Of a DNA stretch of 15,925 nt, positions 1 to 6,773 are shown piece after piece (within the stretch, counting starts at the first letter, position 1; the number at the start of each line of letters is the position of its first letter). The stretch spans positions 1-15,925 of the forward strand of contig WQSD01000008.1 of NCBI GenBank assembly GCA_009788105.1. The letters run 5' to 3'. Under the pieces are notes generated by a model, which worked only from the letters and a program-made list of their open reading frames with translations, was not told the origin of the DNA and did not search any database. A program made the position numbers and the translations under genes. The stretch comes from Oscillospiraceae bacterium (GTDB lineage Bacteria; Bacillota; Clostridia; Oscillospirales; CAG-272).

Positions 1-568
1 TAATAGTGGCAGTTCCTGCAGACACCGCTGTTATCGCACCGTAGTTTACAGTGGCAACGCCAGTATCGCTGGATGCCCAAGATACAACAGGGTTTGCGCC
101 GGCAGGCTCTACTTCGGCGGTGATGTTTACACTTGCGTTCACTCCCACCAAAGACACTGTTGCTTCAGATGGCGTTACACCAGTAGCTGGAGTGTATTGC
201 GACGGGTCATTGTCCCCATTAGGGTCGTTGTCCCCGTTAGGGTCGTTGCTCCCGTTAGGGTCGTTGTCGCCGTCGGGGTCATTGTACCCGTCGGGGTCAT
301 TGTCGCCGTTAGGGTCGGTGTCACCGTTAGGGTCATTGTCTCCGTCGGGGTCATTGTCGCCGTTAGGGTCGGTGTCACCGGAGCCATTGGTCCCCGGTGG
401 GTCGTTTACCGATATAACATCGCCGTTGCCATTATCCGACACAATATGAACAACCGCACCAACAGTTCCAGCAAGAAGCACGGCTATCCCTAAAAACAAA
501 ATCACAAGGATATACCAGTCTTTTTTCAGGTCAAACCTTGACGAGAAAAATTCTTTCAATTTTGTCAT
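1..568 (-). CDS. Membrane-anchored Big_2 (Ig-like) domain protein, partial at its C-terminus
   Basis: An open frame runs off the window edge after 189 codons. The short N-terminus is basic (residues 1-17), followed by one hydrophobic helix at about 18-41, so the protein is probably anchored in the membrane with the rest outside. Residues 62-123 form an Asp/Asn/Gly-rich linker of ten six-residue units of the type GDNDPN. A bacterial Ig-like group 2 domain starts at about 129; VTPSEATVSL, then VSWASSDTGVATV and ITAVSAGTATI are typical of Big_2. Such domains usually act in surface adhesion or as spacers. The gene lies 52 bases after the CotH-like gene on the same strand and is probably co-transcribed. 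The start ATG at 566-568 has no ribosome binding site at normal spacing; GAAAGGA at 601-607 is separated from it by a GC-rich hairpin. The actual function is unknown. Confidence 0.85.
   Translation of the reverse strand, partial: MTKLKEFFSSRFDLKKDWYILVILFLGIAVLLAGTVGAVVHIVSDNGNGDVISVNDPPGTNGSGDTDPNGDNDPDGDNDPNGDTDPNGDNDPDGYNDPDGDNDPNGSNDPNGDNDPNGDNDPSQYTPATGVTPSEATVSLVGVNASVNITAEVEPAGANPVVSWASSDTGVATVNYGAITAVSAGTATI
200..379 (-). repeat. In-frame 18-bp tandem repeat coding an Asp-rich linker
   Basis: About ten imperfect 18-base units encode GDNDPN, with variants GDTDPN, GDNDPD, GYNDPD and GSNDPN. The D-x-D-x-D-G-like spacing resembles calcium-binding Asp-rich repeats (thrombospondin type 3 style), but calcium binding is inference. 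Unit number is likely to vary between strains. Confidence 0.9.
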
Positions 569-579
569 GATTCGCGCCA

Positions 580-607
580 CGCGCGGCGGAATATCGCGCG
601 TCCTTTC
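580..607 (-). promoter_or_regulatory. Ribosome binding site followed by a GC hairpin ahead of the Big_2 gene
   Basis: Reading the minus strand, GAAAGGA (607-601) is followed at once by CGCGCG (600-595), a nine-base loop and CGCGCG (585-580). Eleven bases then remain before the ATG at 568. Linear spacing is too long for a ribosome binding site, but folding the hairpin would shorten it to about 11 bases. That it works this way is inference; a second possibility is that the hairpin simply lowers translation. Confidence 0.4.
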
Positions 608-620
608 TATTGATTATATT

Positions 621-2369
621 CTAGCTAACTTCTAAAGTAATGTCACCAAATGGTTGGGTTAGGTTAAGTGTGTGTTGCCCCCATGTAAGGGTGTATCGCA
701 ATACAACACGATATGTGCCAGAGTCGCGCGGTTGAGGGTTTGGCAGATTCCATATAATACTTCCACGTGCAGAGCTTGAAAACCTGCCACTACTGACCGA
801 CCGCCCAAGCTCGCCGTTGTGTTCAACACGAAAGATTTCATATCCCACAAGGCTAAAGTTGGTCAAATGCCTGGGTAGCCTACCCACTCCTAATTCAATA
901 TGAACAAACCTTGCGTTAGAACCCGCCTGAACAGTTAAATCATCGAAACGAAGAAGGGTGGTTTCAAAATATGGAGATGAATTATTAAAGTACCCGTCAA
1001 GCCATGCGGCACGTTGGGTCAGCCACTCAGTCAACCAAGTCAACTGACCGAAGTGGCTGGTAATTGCACGCTTCTCTGCAGAAGTACCCAGCACACTTGA
1101 GCCAAACACCTCCCACCGCTGAAAATTGCGGGCAAATTCATCCTCGTAGTCAAAATACATTTGCCACAAAAACGCCAACGTCCGAGGTAAGTAATATTCG
1201 TTTACTTCCGCCATTCGCACTGCAACTGCGGCACGAAATTCGGGAATTTTCATTAAATTTTGATACCAGTGGTGGGGGTATCTTCCTGTGTAGGGGTTGC
1301 CATTTGGCAGCCATACATAGTAGGGATGCCCCTGAAGCTGGAAAGTTGTTGCTCCCGCTGTGTGTTCAAAGTCCCATACAGGACCGATAACAAGGCGGCG
1401 TGTCCAGTTATGCCCCCGAATTTGCATAAATTGGCTGGCACGCCCGGAGTCATGGTCACGGAAAAGCTCGTGTATTATGTACCAGTCAACAAAAGATTCT
1501 TTGCATATCATATTAAACACTGATGCACAGCGGTCCATAATAGTATCGTTTATCCATGTCATTAAATTGCGAACATATGCAACATGAGCAGGAGAAGTGC
1601 CTCCGTCACGAATGTGAAAATGGAAGTCACCAACAGTGAACCAGTCACGCCCGTGCTGCAAATGTGCGTCTTGCGTCAAACGATACAAAAGCTGCTTTTC
1701 TAATATGTATTCACTGTGAGCAGGGTTGGGATGGCGGACTGTTTGCACTCTGCCTGTGCCATGGTGGACAGGCTCGGGAATATGCACGCTGATTTTGTAC
1801 ACCCCTTGATACACCCCATCAAAATACACATGGGCAAACTGGGAATAGGGTGCTTGCACTCCTCCCATAAGGTTGGCAAGATAGTACGCACCATAGTTAC
1901 GGAAAAGAGAAAAGTCTGCGTGGTTGGTGATAAAAGTCCAGTCACGGGCAACATGGTCGGCATTTGGCATAGCAACCCTTTCATTGTCAAAGCGCAAGCG
2001 AAATGGTCGCTTAGGTGCATTCCAAGAGGAGTTGCCCCGCCCTCGTAGTTGGGCATTAACTTCAAAAAGCTGAAATTCTTCGGGGGTGTTGGATATTGTT
2101 ACTCGCACATCTCTCCAATTAGTGCGATTAAAAGAATTACTCTCACTTAGGCGAGGGGCGTATGTGCTGTCAACATTTACCACAGGAAAGCCGACGAAAG
2201 GGGATGGTTGCGGAGTAGGCTGATTAGTTGACTCGTCGTCACGGCAAACATTACCGCAACTTTCGTTACAGTAATAGCACAAAACATCATAGTTGCCGTT
2301 GTTTGTTTCGCAAGCGGAAAGTGTAAGGAACAACACAACAATCAAAGAAAATAGCGAAAAAACTTTCAT
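621..2369 (-). CDS. CotH-domain lipoprotein (CotH kinase family) with C-terminal Ig-like domain
   Basis: 582 residues from the preferred ATG at 2369. An in-frame ATG at 2375 lies directly against GGAGGG (2377-2382), so the one six bases later has the better spacing and gives a normal MK start. A lipoprotein signal ends in LSAC with the lipidated Cys at residue 20. A cluster of four Cys follows (31, 34, 38, 42), then a Pro/Thr linker. The CotH domain spans about residues 60-460, with RGRGNSSW (109-116) and GPVWDFEHTAG (329-339) as its hallmark motifs; the second acidic residue, usually Asp in WDFD, is Glu here. The last hundred or so residues look like an Ig-type beta domain. CotH proteins of spores are atypical protein kinases; this exported form, with a housekeeping promoter, more likely acts at the cell surface. 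Kinase activity is not shown. Confidence 0.88.
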   Translation of the reverse strand: MKVFSLFSLIVVLFLTLSACETNNGNYDVLCYYCNESCGNVCRDDESTNQPTPQPSPFVGFPVVNVDSTYAPRLSESNSFNRTNWRDVRVTISNTPEEFQLFEVNAQLRGRGNSSWNAPKRPFRLRFDNERVAMPNADHVARDWTFITNHADFSLFRNYGAYYLANLMGGVQAPYSQFAHVYFDGVYQGVYKISVHIPEPVHHGTGRVQTVRHPNPAHSEYILEKQLLYRLTQDAHLQHGRDWFTVGDFHFHIRDGGTSPAHVAYVRNLMTWINDTIMDRCASVFNMICKESFVDWYIIHELFRDHDSGRASQFMQIRGHNWTRRLVIGPVWDFEHTAGATTFQLQGHPYYVWLPNGNPYTGRYPHHWYQNLMKIPEFRAAVAVRMAEVNEYYLPRTLAFLWQMYFDYEDEFARNFQRWEVFGSSVLGTSAEKRAITSHFGQLTWLTEWLTQRAAWLDGYFNNSSPYFETTLLRFDDLTVQAGSNARFVHIELGVGRLPRHLTNFSLVGYEIFRVEHNGELGRSVSSGRFSSSARGSIIWNLPNPQPRDSGTYRVVLRYTLTWGQHTLNLTQPFGDITLEVS

Positions 2370-2410
2370 ATACATACCCTCCGTTAAATTTTATATCACT
2401 TATGTCAAAT

Positions 2411-2439
2411 ATTATATCACATAAATTTAATATTGTCAA
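2411..2439 (-). promoter_or_regulatory. Perfect-consensus SigA promoter for the CotH/Big_2 unit
   Basis: TTGACA (minus strand, 2439-2434), 17-base spacer, TATAAT (2416-2411). Both hexamers match consensus exactly. Transcription should start near 2404, about 35 bases before the CotH-like start codon. A second TTGACA and TATAAA follow just downstream but are only seven bases apart and cannot form a promoter together. Confidence 0.8.
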
Positions 2440-2495
2440 TTGTTATTATATGAGTTTGCAAAATTTTACAATTTTATAAACTAAAATACATACGC

Positions 2496-2957
2496 CTAAA
2501 TTTTCTTCCGCAATTTCGCAAAAAATTCCCGTAATAGCTCCGCACTCTCTTCACCAAGCACCCCTGCGGTGACTTGGGGTTTGTGGTTTAGTGGCAAGGC
2601 GTTCAAGTCCACTACCGAACCCATTGCTCCTGATTTCGGGTCGTGTGCACCGAAGATGACTTTCTCTAATCGTGCGTTGACAATTGCCCCTGCACACATT
2701 GGGCAAGGTTCGAGAGTGACGTACAGGTCGCATTCCTCCAGTCGCCACCGCCCAAGAGCGGCACAAGCAGAGCGAATGGCGATGATTTCCGCATGGGCGG
2801 TGGCATCTGCGCCTTGCTCCCGGCGATTATAGCCGGTAGCAACCACTTCCCCATCGTGGACAATCACCGCTCCCACCGGAACTTCGCCCTCTGCTGCCGC
2901 CCTGCGTGCCAAGCCCAGGGCAATATTCATGTAATGTTCGTGATTTTTGTTTTCCAT
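2496..2957 (-). CDS. tadA: tRNA adenosine(34) deaminase TadA
   Basis: 153 residues from the ATG at 2957, which follows AAAGGA at normal spacing. It converts A34 of tRNA-Arg(ACG) to inosine so that one tRNA can read CGU, CGC and CGA. The zinc deaminase motifs are complete: HAE at 55-57 (zinc His and catalytic Glu) and PCPMC at 84-88 with both zinc Cys. VPVGAVIV (26-33) and NARLEKVIFGAHDPKSGAMGS (residues 94-114) are typical of TadA. Length is normal for the family. The frame stays open upstream to 3065, but that extension has no family similarity and lies downstream of the predicted promoter, so it is read as leader. The gene diverges from mazF. Confidence 0.95.
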   Translation of the reverse strand: MENKNHEHYMNIALGLARRAAAEGEVPVGAVIVHDGEVVATGYNRREQGADATAHAEIIAIRSACAALGRWRLEECDLYVTLEPCPMCAGAIVNARLEKVIFGAHDPKSGAMGSVVDLNALPLNHKPQVTAGVLGEESAELLREFFAKLRKKI

Positions 2958-3089
2958 GTTTCCTTTATGGGTGCGCCTTTTATCTGTGAGTGGGTTGACT
3001 GTGTTCGCAATTTTGCTCGCTTTCCAAAGACGGAACAACAGTGATGCGGTGCGAAACATGTGCAATATGTTCTATCTCTATAGTCACAT
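2958..3089 (-). other. Long untranslated leader of tadA
   Basis: About 130 bases lie between the predicted transcription start and the tadA ATG. I looked for an SRP RNA (often near tadA) and found no GGAAGGAAGCAG-like loop. No T-box or known riboswitch was recognised. The frame of tadA is open through all of it, giving a possible 36-residue extension without a good ribosome binding site. Confidence 0.35.
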
Positions 3090-3095
3090 ATAACA

Positions 3096-3124
3096 ATTAT
3101 AACACAGTTTAAGATAAAAAGCAA
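3096..3124 (-). promoter_or_regulatory. SigA promoter for tadA
   Basis: TTGCTT (minus strand, 3124-3119), 17-base spacer, TATAAT (3101-3096). The -10 is a perfect match and the -35 matches four of six. Confidence 0.65.
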
Positions 3125-3179
3125 TTCACAAAGACGAAGAAAATCAATAAAATGATACCAGGGAGCAATAAGCGGACGA

Positions 3180-3209
3180 TTGACATTGTGCTATTCGTAA
3201 TACGAGAAT
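3180..3209 (+). promoter_or_regulatory. Possible SigA promoter for mazF
   Basis: TTGACA at 3180-3185 is a perfect -35. The best -10 at allowed spacing is GAGAAT (3204-3209, 18-base spacer), which is poor. A weaker alternative -10 is TAATAC further down, preceded by TGG. Confidence 0.35.
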
Positions 3210-3271
3210 ATTTATCCCTTAAACTGGTAATACTGAAAACAAGAAAGATGTATAAACGAAGGAGTGGTTCA

Positions 3272-3700
3272 ATGAACATAAAAAGAGGTGACATATATTA
3301 CGCTGACCTAAGCCCTGTGGTCGGGTCAGAGCAAGGGGGGCTGCGCCCTGTGCTTATCGTGCAAAATGATGTGGGCAACAAATACAGCCCAACGGTGATT
3401 GCGGCGGCAATTACCAGCCGTGTGAGCAAGACAAAATTGCCCACCCATATTGATATTTCTCGTAACAGCGGCGACGATATTAGCCCCGGATTAGCGAAAG
3501 ATTCGATTATTCTGTTAGAGCAAATTCGTACATTGGATAAAAAGCGGCTGAAAGAGAAAATGGGGCATCTTGATGACGGCACTATGCGGCAGGTGAACGA
3601 CGCCATCACCGTCAGCTTTGGTCTGGGTGCGGACACAGCCGCAGAAACGGTACCAGAGCAGACAGAACTTGCCCCTGAAGAGGGCGTTGCACCAGCGTGA
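3272..3700 (+). CDS. mazF: MazF/PemK-type endoribonuclease toxin (NdoA-like), no antitoxin gene beside it
   Basis: 142 residues from the ATG at 3272, preceded by AAGGAG (3259-3264) at seven bases. The family cuts single-stranded mRNA at short sequence motifs; the Bacillus relative NdoA/EndoA cuts at UACAU. MNIKRGDIYYADLSPVVGSE, GGLRPVLIVQND (21-32) and SIILLEQIRT follow NdoA closely, including the RGD and the RPV segment of the active site, so it should be active. The family is about 116 residues; this protein carries some 25 extra residues rich in Ala, Glu and Pro at the C-terminus. The usual MazE-type antitoxin gene is not upstream: the neighbour is the divergent tadA, and no ribbon-helix-helix frame fits in 2958-3271. 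The upstream frame to 3152 has no ribosome binding site and is not used. Confidence 0.93.
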   Translation: MNIKRGDIYYADLSPVVGSEQGGLRPVLIVQNDVGNKYSPTVIAAAITSRVSKTKLPTHIDISRNSGDDISPGLAKDSIILLEQIRTLDKKRLKEKMGHLDDGTMRQVNDAITVSFGLGADTAAETVPEQTELAPEEGVAPA

Positions 3701-3705
3701 ATGTG

Positions 3706-3738
3706 AAAAAGAAGCGGAGATTTTCCGCTTCTTTTTTT
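3706..3738. terminator. Bidirectional intrinsic terminator
   Basis: GAAGCGGA (3711-3718) pairs with TCCGCTTC (3724-3731) over a five-base loop, flanked by a five-A run on the left and a seven-T run on the right. It ends mazF on the plus strand and can also end the ABC transporter transcript arriving on the minus strand. Confidence 0.9.
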
Positions 3739-3740
3739 AT

Positions 3741-3859
3741 TCGGGGTGGCTTCGAGGTTGCCCGTTTGCGGTGCGTGTTCGGCGGGCAGACACAAGACCT
3801 GCCCCTATGGCAAAATGCGGGGCGAGGTTGTATCATTCTATTGTGCTCTCCAGGTATCC
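3741..3859. repeat. GC-richer non-coding stretch with a hairpin, resembling a dispersed repeat
   Basis: GGGCAG (3784-3789) and CTGCCC (3799-3804) form a six-base stem. The stretch looks like palindromic spacer repeats I associate with Clostridia genomes, but there is only one copy in the window, so this is a weak call. No gene is seen in it. Confidence 0.35.
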
Positions 3860-4621
3860 CTACTCCTCAAACTTCACTATTAGTTCTGCCGGGGTCAAGG
3901 CGGATTTTTCATCGCCACTTACGTCCATGACAATTTCCCCGCCTTTTAGCATAATCAGTCTGTCACCATAGTTTATGGCGTCGCTCATGTTGTGGGAAAT
4001 CATTATGGTGGTTATCTTTTGCTCCTCCACCAATCGTCGAGTAATCTCCATGATTTGCTTGGCGATTTTCGGGTCAAGGGCGGCGGTGTGTTCGTCGAGC
4101 AGTAGCAACTGCGGGCGTTGCAAGGTTGCCATCAGCAGGGTAATCACCTGGCGTTGCCCCCCGGACAGCAGGGATGCCTTTTTGCGGAGCATGGTTTCTA
4201 ATCCAAGGTCAAACTCTGCCAGCTTTTCTTTGAAAAACGACAAGTCCCCCTTTTTCATAGCTCGTCCAAGCCCTCGTGCTTTTCCGCGAGAGTTAGCCAG
4301 CGCCATGTTTTCCGCAATGGTCAGCTCCGGACAAACGCCGAAGTTCGGGTCTTGGTACACCCGAGCAATCAGCCCCGCCCGCGCAGAATGACTACGACGG
4401 GCAATGTTTTTCCCATCAAAGAGAATCGAGCCTGCGGTAGGGCTAAGGTTGCCGTTGATTATGTTAAACAGAGTGGTTTTCCCGGCACCGTTTCCCCCGA
4501 TAATGGACAAAAACTGCCCCTCGGGAATGTCAAGATTAAGGTTGTTCAGGATTTGCACCCGCTCAACCCCGTTATCGAAAACTTGGGATATGCCCTGCAG
4601 GCGAATGGTTTTGTCAGTCAT
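3860..4621 (-). CDS. ABC transporter ATP-binding protein (TrpXYZ-type amino acid uptake system)
   Basis: 253 residues. It is the ATPase that powers uptake through the neighbouring permease on the inner face of the membrane. All motifs are present: Walker A GGNGAGKT at 42-49, Q-loop Gln90, signature LSGGQRQ at 152-158, Walker B LLLLDEHTAALDP at 172-184, and the switch His in ISHN at 208-211. In place of the usual Walker B DEP it has DEH, as in other members of this subfamily. The start ATG overlaps the permease stop by four bases (ATGA, 4618-4621), with AGGAGGAG just upstream inside the permease gene, so the two are translationally coupled. The substrate cannot be read from the sequence; relatives take up tryptophan or tyrosine. 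Confidence 0.92.
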   Translation of the reverse strand: MTDKTIRLQGISQVFDNGVERVQILNNLNLDIPEGQFLSIIGGNGAGKTTLFNIINGNLSPTAGSILFDGKNIARRSHSARAGLIARVYQDPNFGVCPELTIAENMALANSRGKARGLGRAMKKGDLSFFKEKLAEFDLGLETMLRKKASLLSGGQRQVITLLMATLQRPQLLLLDEHTAALDPKIAKQIMEITRRLVEEQKITTIMISHNMSDAINYGDRLIMLKGGEIVMDVSGDEKSALTPAELIVKFEE

Positions 4622-5535
4622 CGCACTCCTCCTCGCTTTCCGAAAATCATTTCACGGAATCGTGGCACGCACATGACGACAAGTACTACAAGTGCGGCAA
4701 TTCCGCGCTCCCATGCGGTTGGTATGCCAAGCGAGATAACTCCCACTCGCAACCCAAAGAAAATAACTGCACCAAGTGCGGTAAGCATTAACTTGACAAA
4801 CAGCCCCGCTCTTTTAGGAGTGAGTATTTCTCCCATCACGATGGCGGCAATCCCAATAACAAACGCTCCGACACCACTTTCAAGGTTTGCTCCCATAAAC
4901 ATTTGTGTCGTAAGAGCGCCCGACATACCAATTAACCCATTTGATACAACAAGGGCAAAGATTTTTCGGCTGTCTGTGTCGATTCCTTGTGAACACGCCA
5001 TGCGTTCGTTATCTCCCGTGGCTCGGACTGAAAGTCCAAAGCTGGTTTTGAAAAGAAAATGCAAAAACAGCAATGTAATAGCAACAACAATCGCACCAAC
5101 AACAATAGATGCCCAAAAATTCGCTGTAAATGCTCGCACCCCTTGTCCAACAAACCACTCACGAATAGGCCAGAAAATATATCGCTCTCTTGGGGCGGAA
5201 ATGGTGTTGCTACCGCTTAAAATAAACATATTTATCGAAAACATTGCAAGGCTGACAAGCAACCCCGAAATGATAACATCAATTTTCATTTTGGTGTGTA
5301 TAATTGATGTGACAAGCCCCGCAATTGCACCACACACCAGGGCGGCAAGAATAGCAATTGAAAAATGCACGTCGTTATACAAGAGTTGCATTGACACAAT
5401 TGCTCCAAGTGAAAAAGAACCCTCTACAGTTAAGTCGGGCTTTTTCATTATTCGCAGGGATAAGAAAACTCCAATAGCCATTGGAGCGTGTATCAGCCCA
5501 AGTGCCAAGGCATTATATAAGTTAGATAGATTCAT
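4618..5535 (-). CDS. ABC transporter permease, BPD_transp_2 family
   Basis: 305 residues, strongly hydrophobic, with about eight or nine membrane segments. It forms the membrane channel of the system, probably as a homodimer. Features of the branched-chain type permease family are visible: KKPDLTVEGSFSLGA (31-45) near the N-terminus and RATGDNERM (171-179), the cytoplasmic loop that contacts the ATPase. The start ATG at 5535 follows AAAAGGA at normal spacing. It lies 56 bases after the lipoprotein stop, and its own stop overlaps the ATPase start. The order binding protein, permease, ATPase is that of TrpXYZ-type loci. Confidence 0.92.
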   Translation of the reverse strand: MNLSNLYNALALGLIHAPMAIGVFLSLRIMKKPDLTVEGSFSLGAIVSMQLLYNDVHFSIAILAALVCGAIAGLVTSIIHTKMKIDVIISGLLVSLAMFSINMFILSGSNTISAPRERYIFWPIREWFVGQGVRAFTANFWASIVVGAIVVAITLLFLHFLFKTSFGLSVRATGDNERMACSQGIDTDSRKIFALVVSNGLIGMSGALTTQMFMGANLESGVGAFVIGIAAIVMGEILTPKRAGLFVKLMLTALGAVIFFGLRVGVISLGIPTAWERGIAALVVLVVMCVPRFREMIFGKRGGVR

Positions 5536-5591
5536 GAAAAATCCTTTTTGGGTGTCGAAATAGGGGTTGTTTTCACAACCCCTGTTTCATA

Positions 5592-6587
5592 TTAGTCAAA
5601 CACTCTGTCTGCCCTGTTGATGATTGCTTGTGGAATTGTAAAGCCTATGTATGCTGCTTCTCCCGGGTTGACGTAAAGTGTTAGGGTGTCGGCTGAGGGT
5701 GAGTAGAAAGAGGCGTGCCATCTGTCATTCACCAAAATATCAAAGGCAAGCTCGGCGGCGGTTGCACCGTTTACTTCAAAGCAAACCGTTAAGGCAGCAA
5801 CTGCGCCTTGGTGAACAATTGGCAGGTCAGCAACCACGATTGGTAAGCTGTTTTCCATGTCACGGTTAAGGTTTTGAATTTGCGTCATTGCACCAACAAG
5901 TTGGTTATCTTGTGGTACATATATTGCAACAATGGTGTCGTCACCCGCTATTTGAGTAAACAAAGCGGCAAGTTGCGCCACACCATTTCGTGGTATGCCA
6001 AGAGGAACGATAGTGCCGGCAGGAGCGGCAGCTTCCATACGATTGCGAGTCGCAACAGAATTTGGCTCTTCGTGGGTGTACAAGAATGCAATGCGGTTGT
6101 TTTGATCAAGAGTTGTGCCAAGAAGTTCTTCTAACAGGTCAACTTGCGTGTCCATTGGCAGTGCACTGGACGAGCCGGTGGAAGAACCCTGGTGAACCAA
6201 GTTTGAGCCAACAGGGTCGGTGATAATCCCGAACACAAATGGGATTTCTGCATCTTGTGCTACCGGCAAAGCGGCCTGAGATGCACTGGTACCCATGGAG
6301 AAAATCAAGTCAACGCCTTGTGCGGCAAAGGTTGTTGCGATAGAATTAGCGGTAGGTATTTCGCCGTTTGCATTTCGGTGGTCAAAGGTGACTGTGTACC
6401 CCGCCTCCTCCATAAGTTCGGTTAATCGAGCCTCAAAACCGATTCGTCCTTCGGCAAAGGCGTCAATTTCACTGCCGGACAAAATGCCCACAGTAAAGTC
6501 ATAGTCGCCGGAAGAACACCCTGCAAACAGGATGACGGACATTGTTAGCAGTAGGGTTACTGCAAGTAGAATGGATAGTTTTTTCAT
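5592..6587 (-). CDS. ABC transporter substrate-binding lipoprotein (ABC_sub_bind / TrpX-like)
   Basis: 331 residues. A lipoprotein signal peptide ends in LFAGC with Cys24 as the lipidated residue; the remaining 308 residues fold as the extracellular binding protein of the transporter. FTVGILSGSEIDAF opens the mature domain, and DLIFSMGTSASQAAL and PFVFGIITDPVGSNLV (about 93-131) are typical of the ABC_sub_bind family, whose studied members bind tryptophan, tyrosine or related aromatic compounds. ATG at 6587 follows AAGGAG at seven bases. It is the first gene of the three-gene unit. No T-box leader was found in the 186 bases upstream, and no clear promoter either. The ligand remains undetermined. 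Confidence 0.88.
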   Translation of the reverse strand: MKKLSILLAVTLLLTMSVILFAGCSSGDYDFTVGILSGSEIDAFAEGRIGFEARLTELMEEAGYTVTFDHRNANGEIPTANSIATTFAAQGVDLIFSMGTSASQAALPVAQDAEIPFVFGIITDPVGSNLVHQGSSTGSSSALPMDTQVDLLEELLGTTLDQNNRIAFLYTHEEPNSVATRNRMEAAAPAGTIVPLGIPRNGVAQLAALFTQIAGDDTIVAIYVPQDNQLVGAMTQIQNLNRDMENSLPIVVADLPIVHQGAVAALTVCFEVNGATAAELAFDILVNDRWHASFYSPSADTLTLYVNPGEAAYIGFTIPQAIINRADRVFD

Positions 6588-6605
6588 GATAGAACTCCTT
6601 TGTTA

Positions 6606-6660
6606 ATTAAAAATTTAGAATGAATAATGAAGAATTGCGGTAGATTTGCTACGCAAATCT
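6606..6660 (-). repeat. Dispersed repeat with a TTGC-TAC-GCAA hairpin, copy 1
   Basis: AGATTTGC (6642-6649), loop TAC, GCAAATCT (6653-6660): an eight-base perfect stem. On the minus strand it is followed by an A/T-rich tail with AATTCTTCATTATTCATTC. The same hairpin and tail occur at 10180-10236 on the plus strand with roughly 85 percent identity by eye. This copy ends about 19 bases before the transporter lipoprotein start codon, so it will be in that mRNA leader. Confidence 0.75.
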
Positions 6661-6773
6661 GGTTTATGGTAGAATAAGTGGAATGTAGGCTGCGGGGTTT
6701 ACCCTCCCATTTGATGATATACTGCTCGCACAACATCCCTTATTCCCTTGCCTTAATTGTCAATTGCCCTGCC

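Noticed and set aside
51..449. Plus-strand open frame rich in Ser/Leu/Gly repeats
   Set aside because: It is the complement of the 18-base repeat inside the Big_2 gene, whose membrane helix and domain are on the minus strand.
2958..3089. SRP RNA near tadA
   Set aside because: The conserved GGAAGGAAGCAG-type apical loop is absent on both strands.
3152..3271. 40-codon N-terminal extension of mazF, or a separate antitoxin
   Set aside because: It has no ribosome binding site and no antitoxin features, and the NdoA-like N-terminus begins exactly at 3272.
4352..5563. 403-codon open frame on the plus strand
   Set aside because: It is antisense to the permease and ATPase genes, which have full family motifs, overlapping stop/start and good ribosome binding sites; its own translation is low-complexity and family-less.
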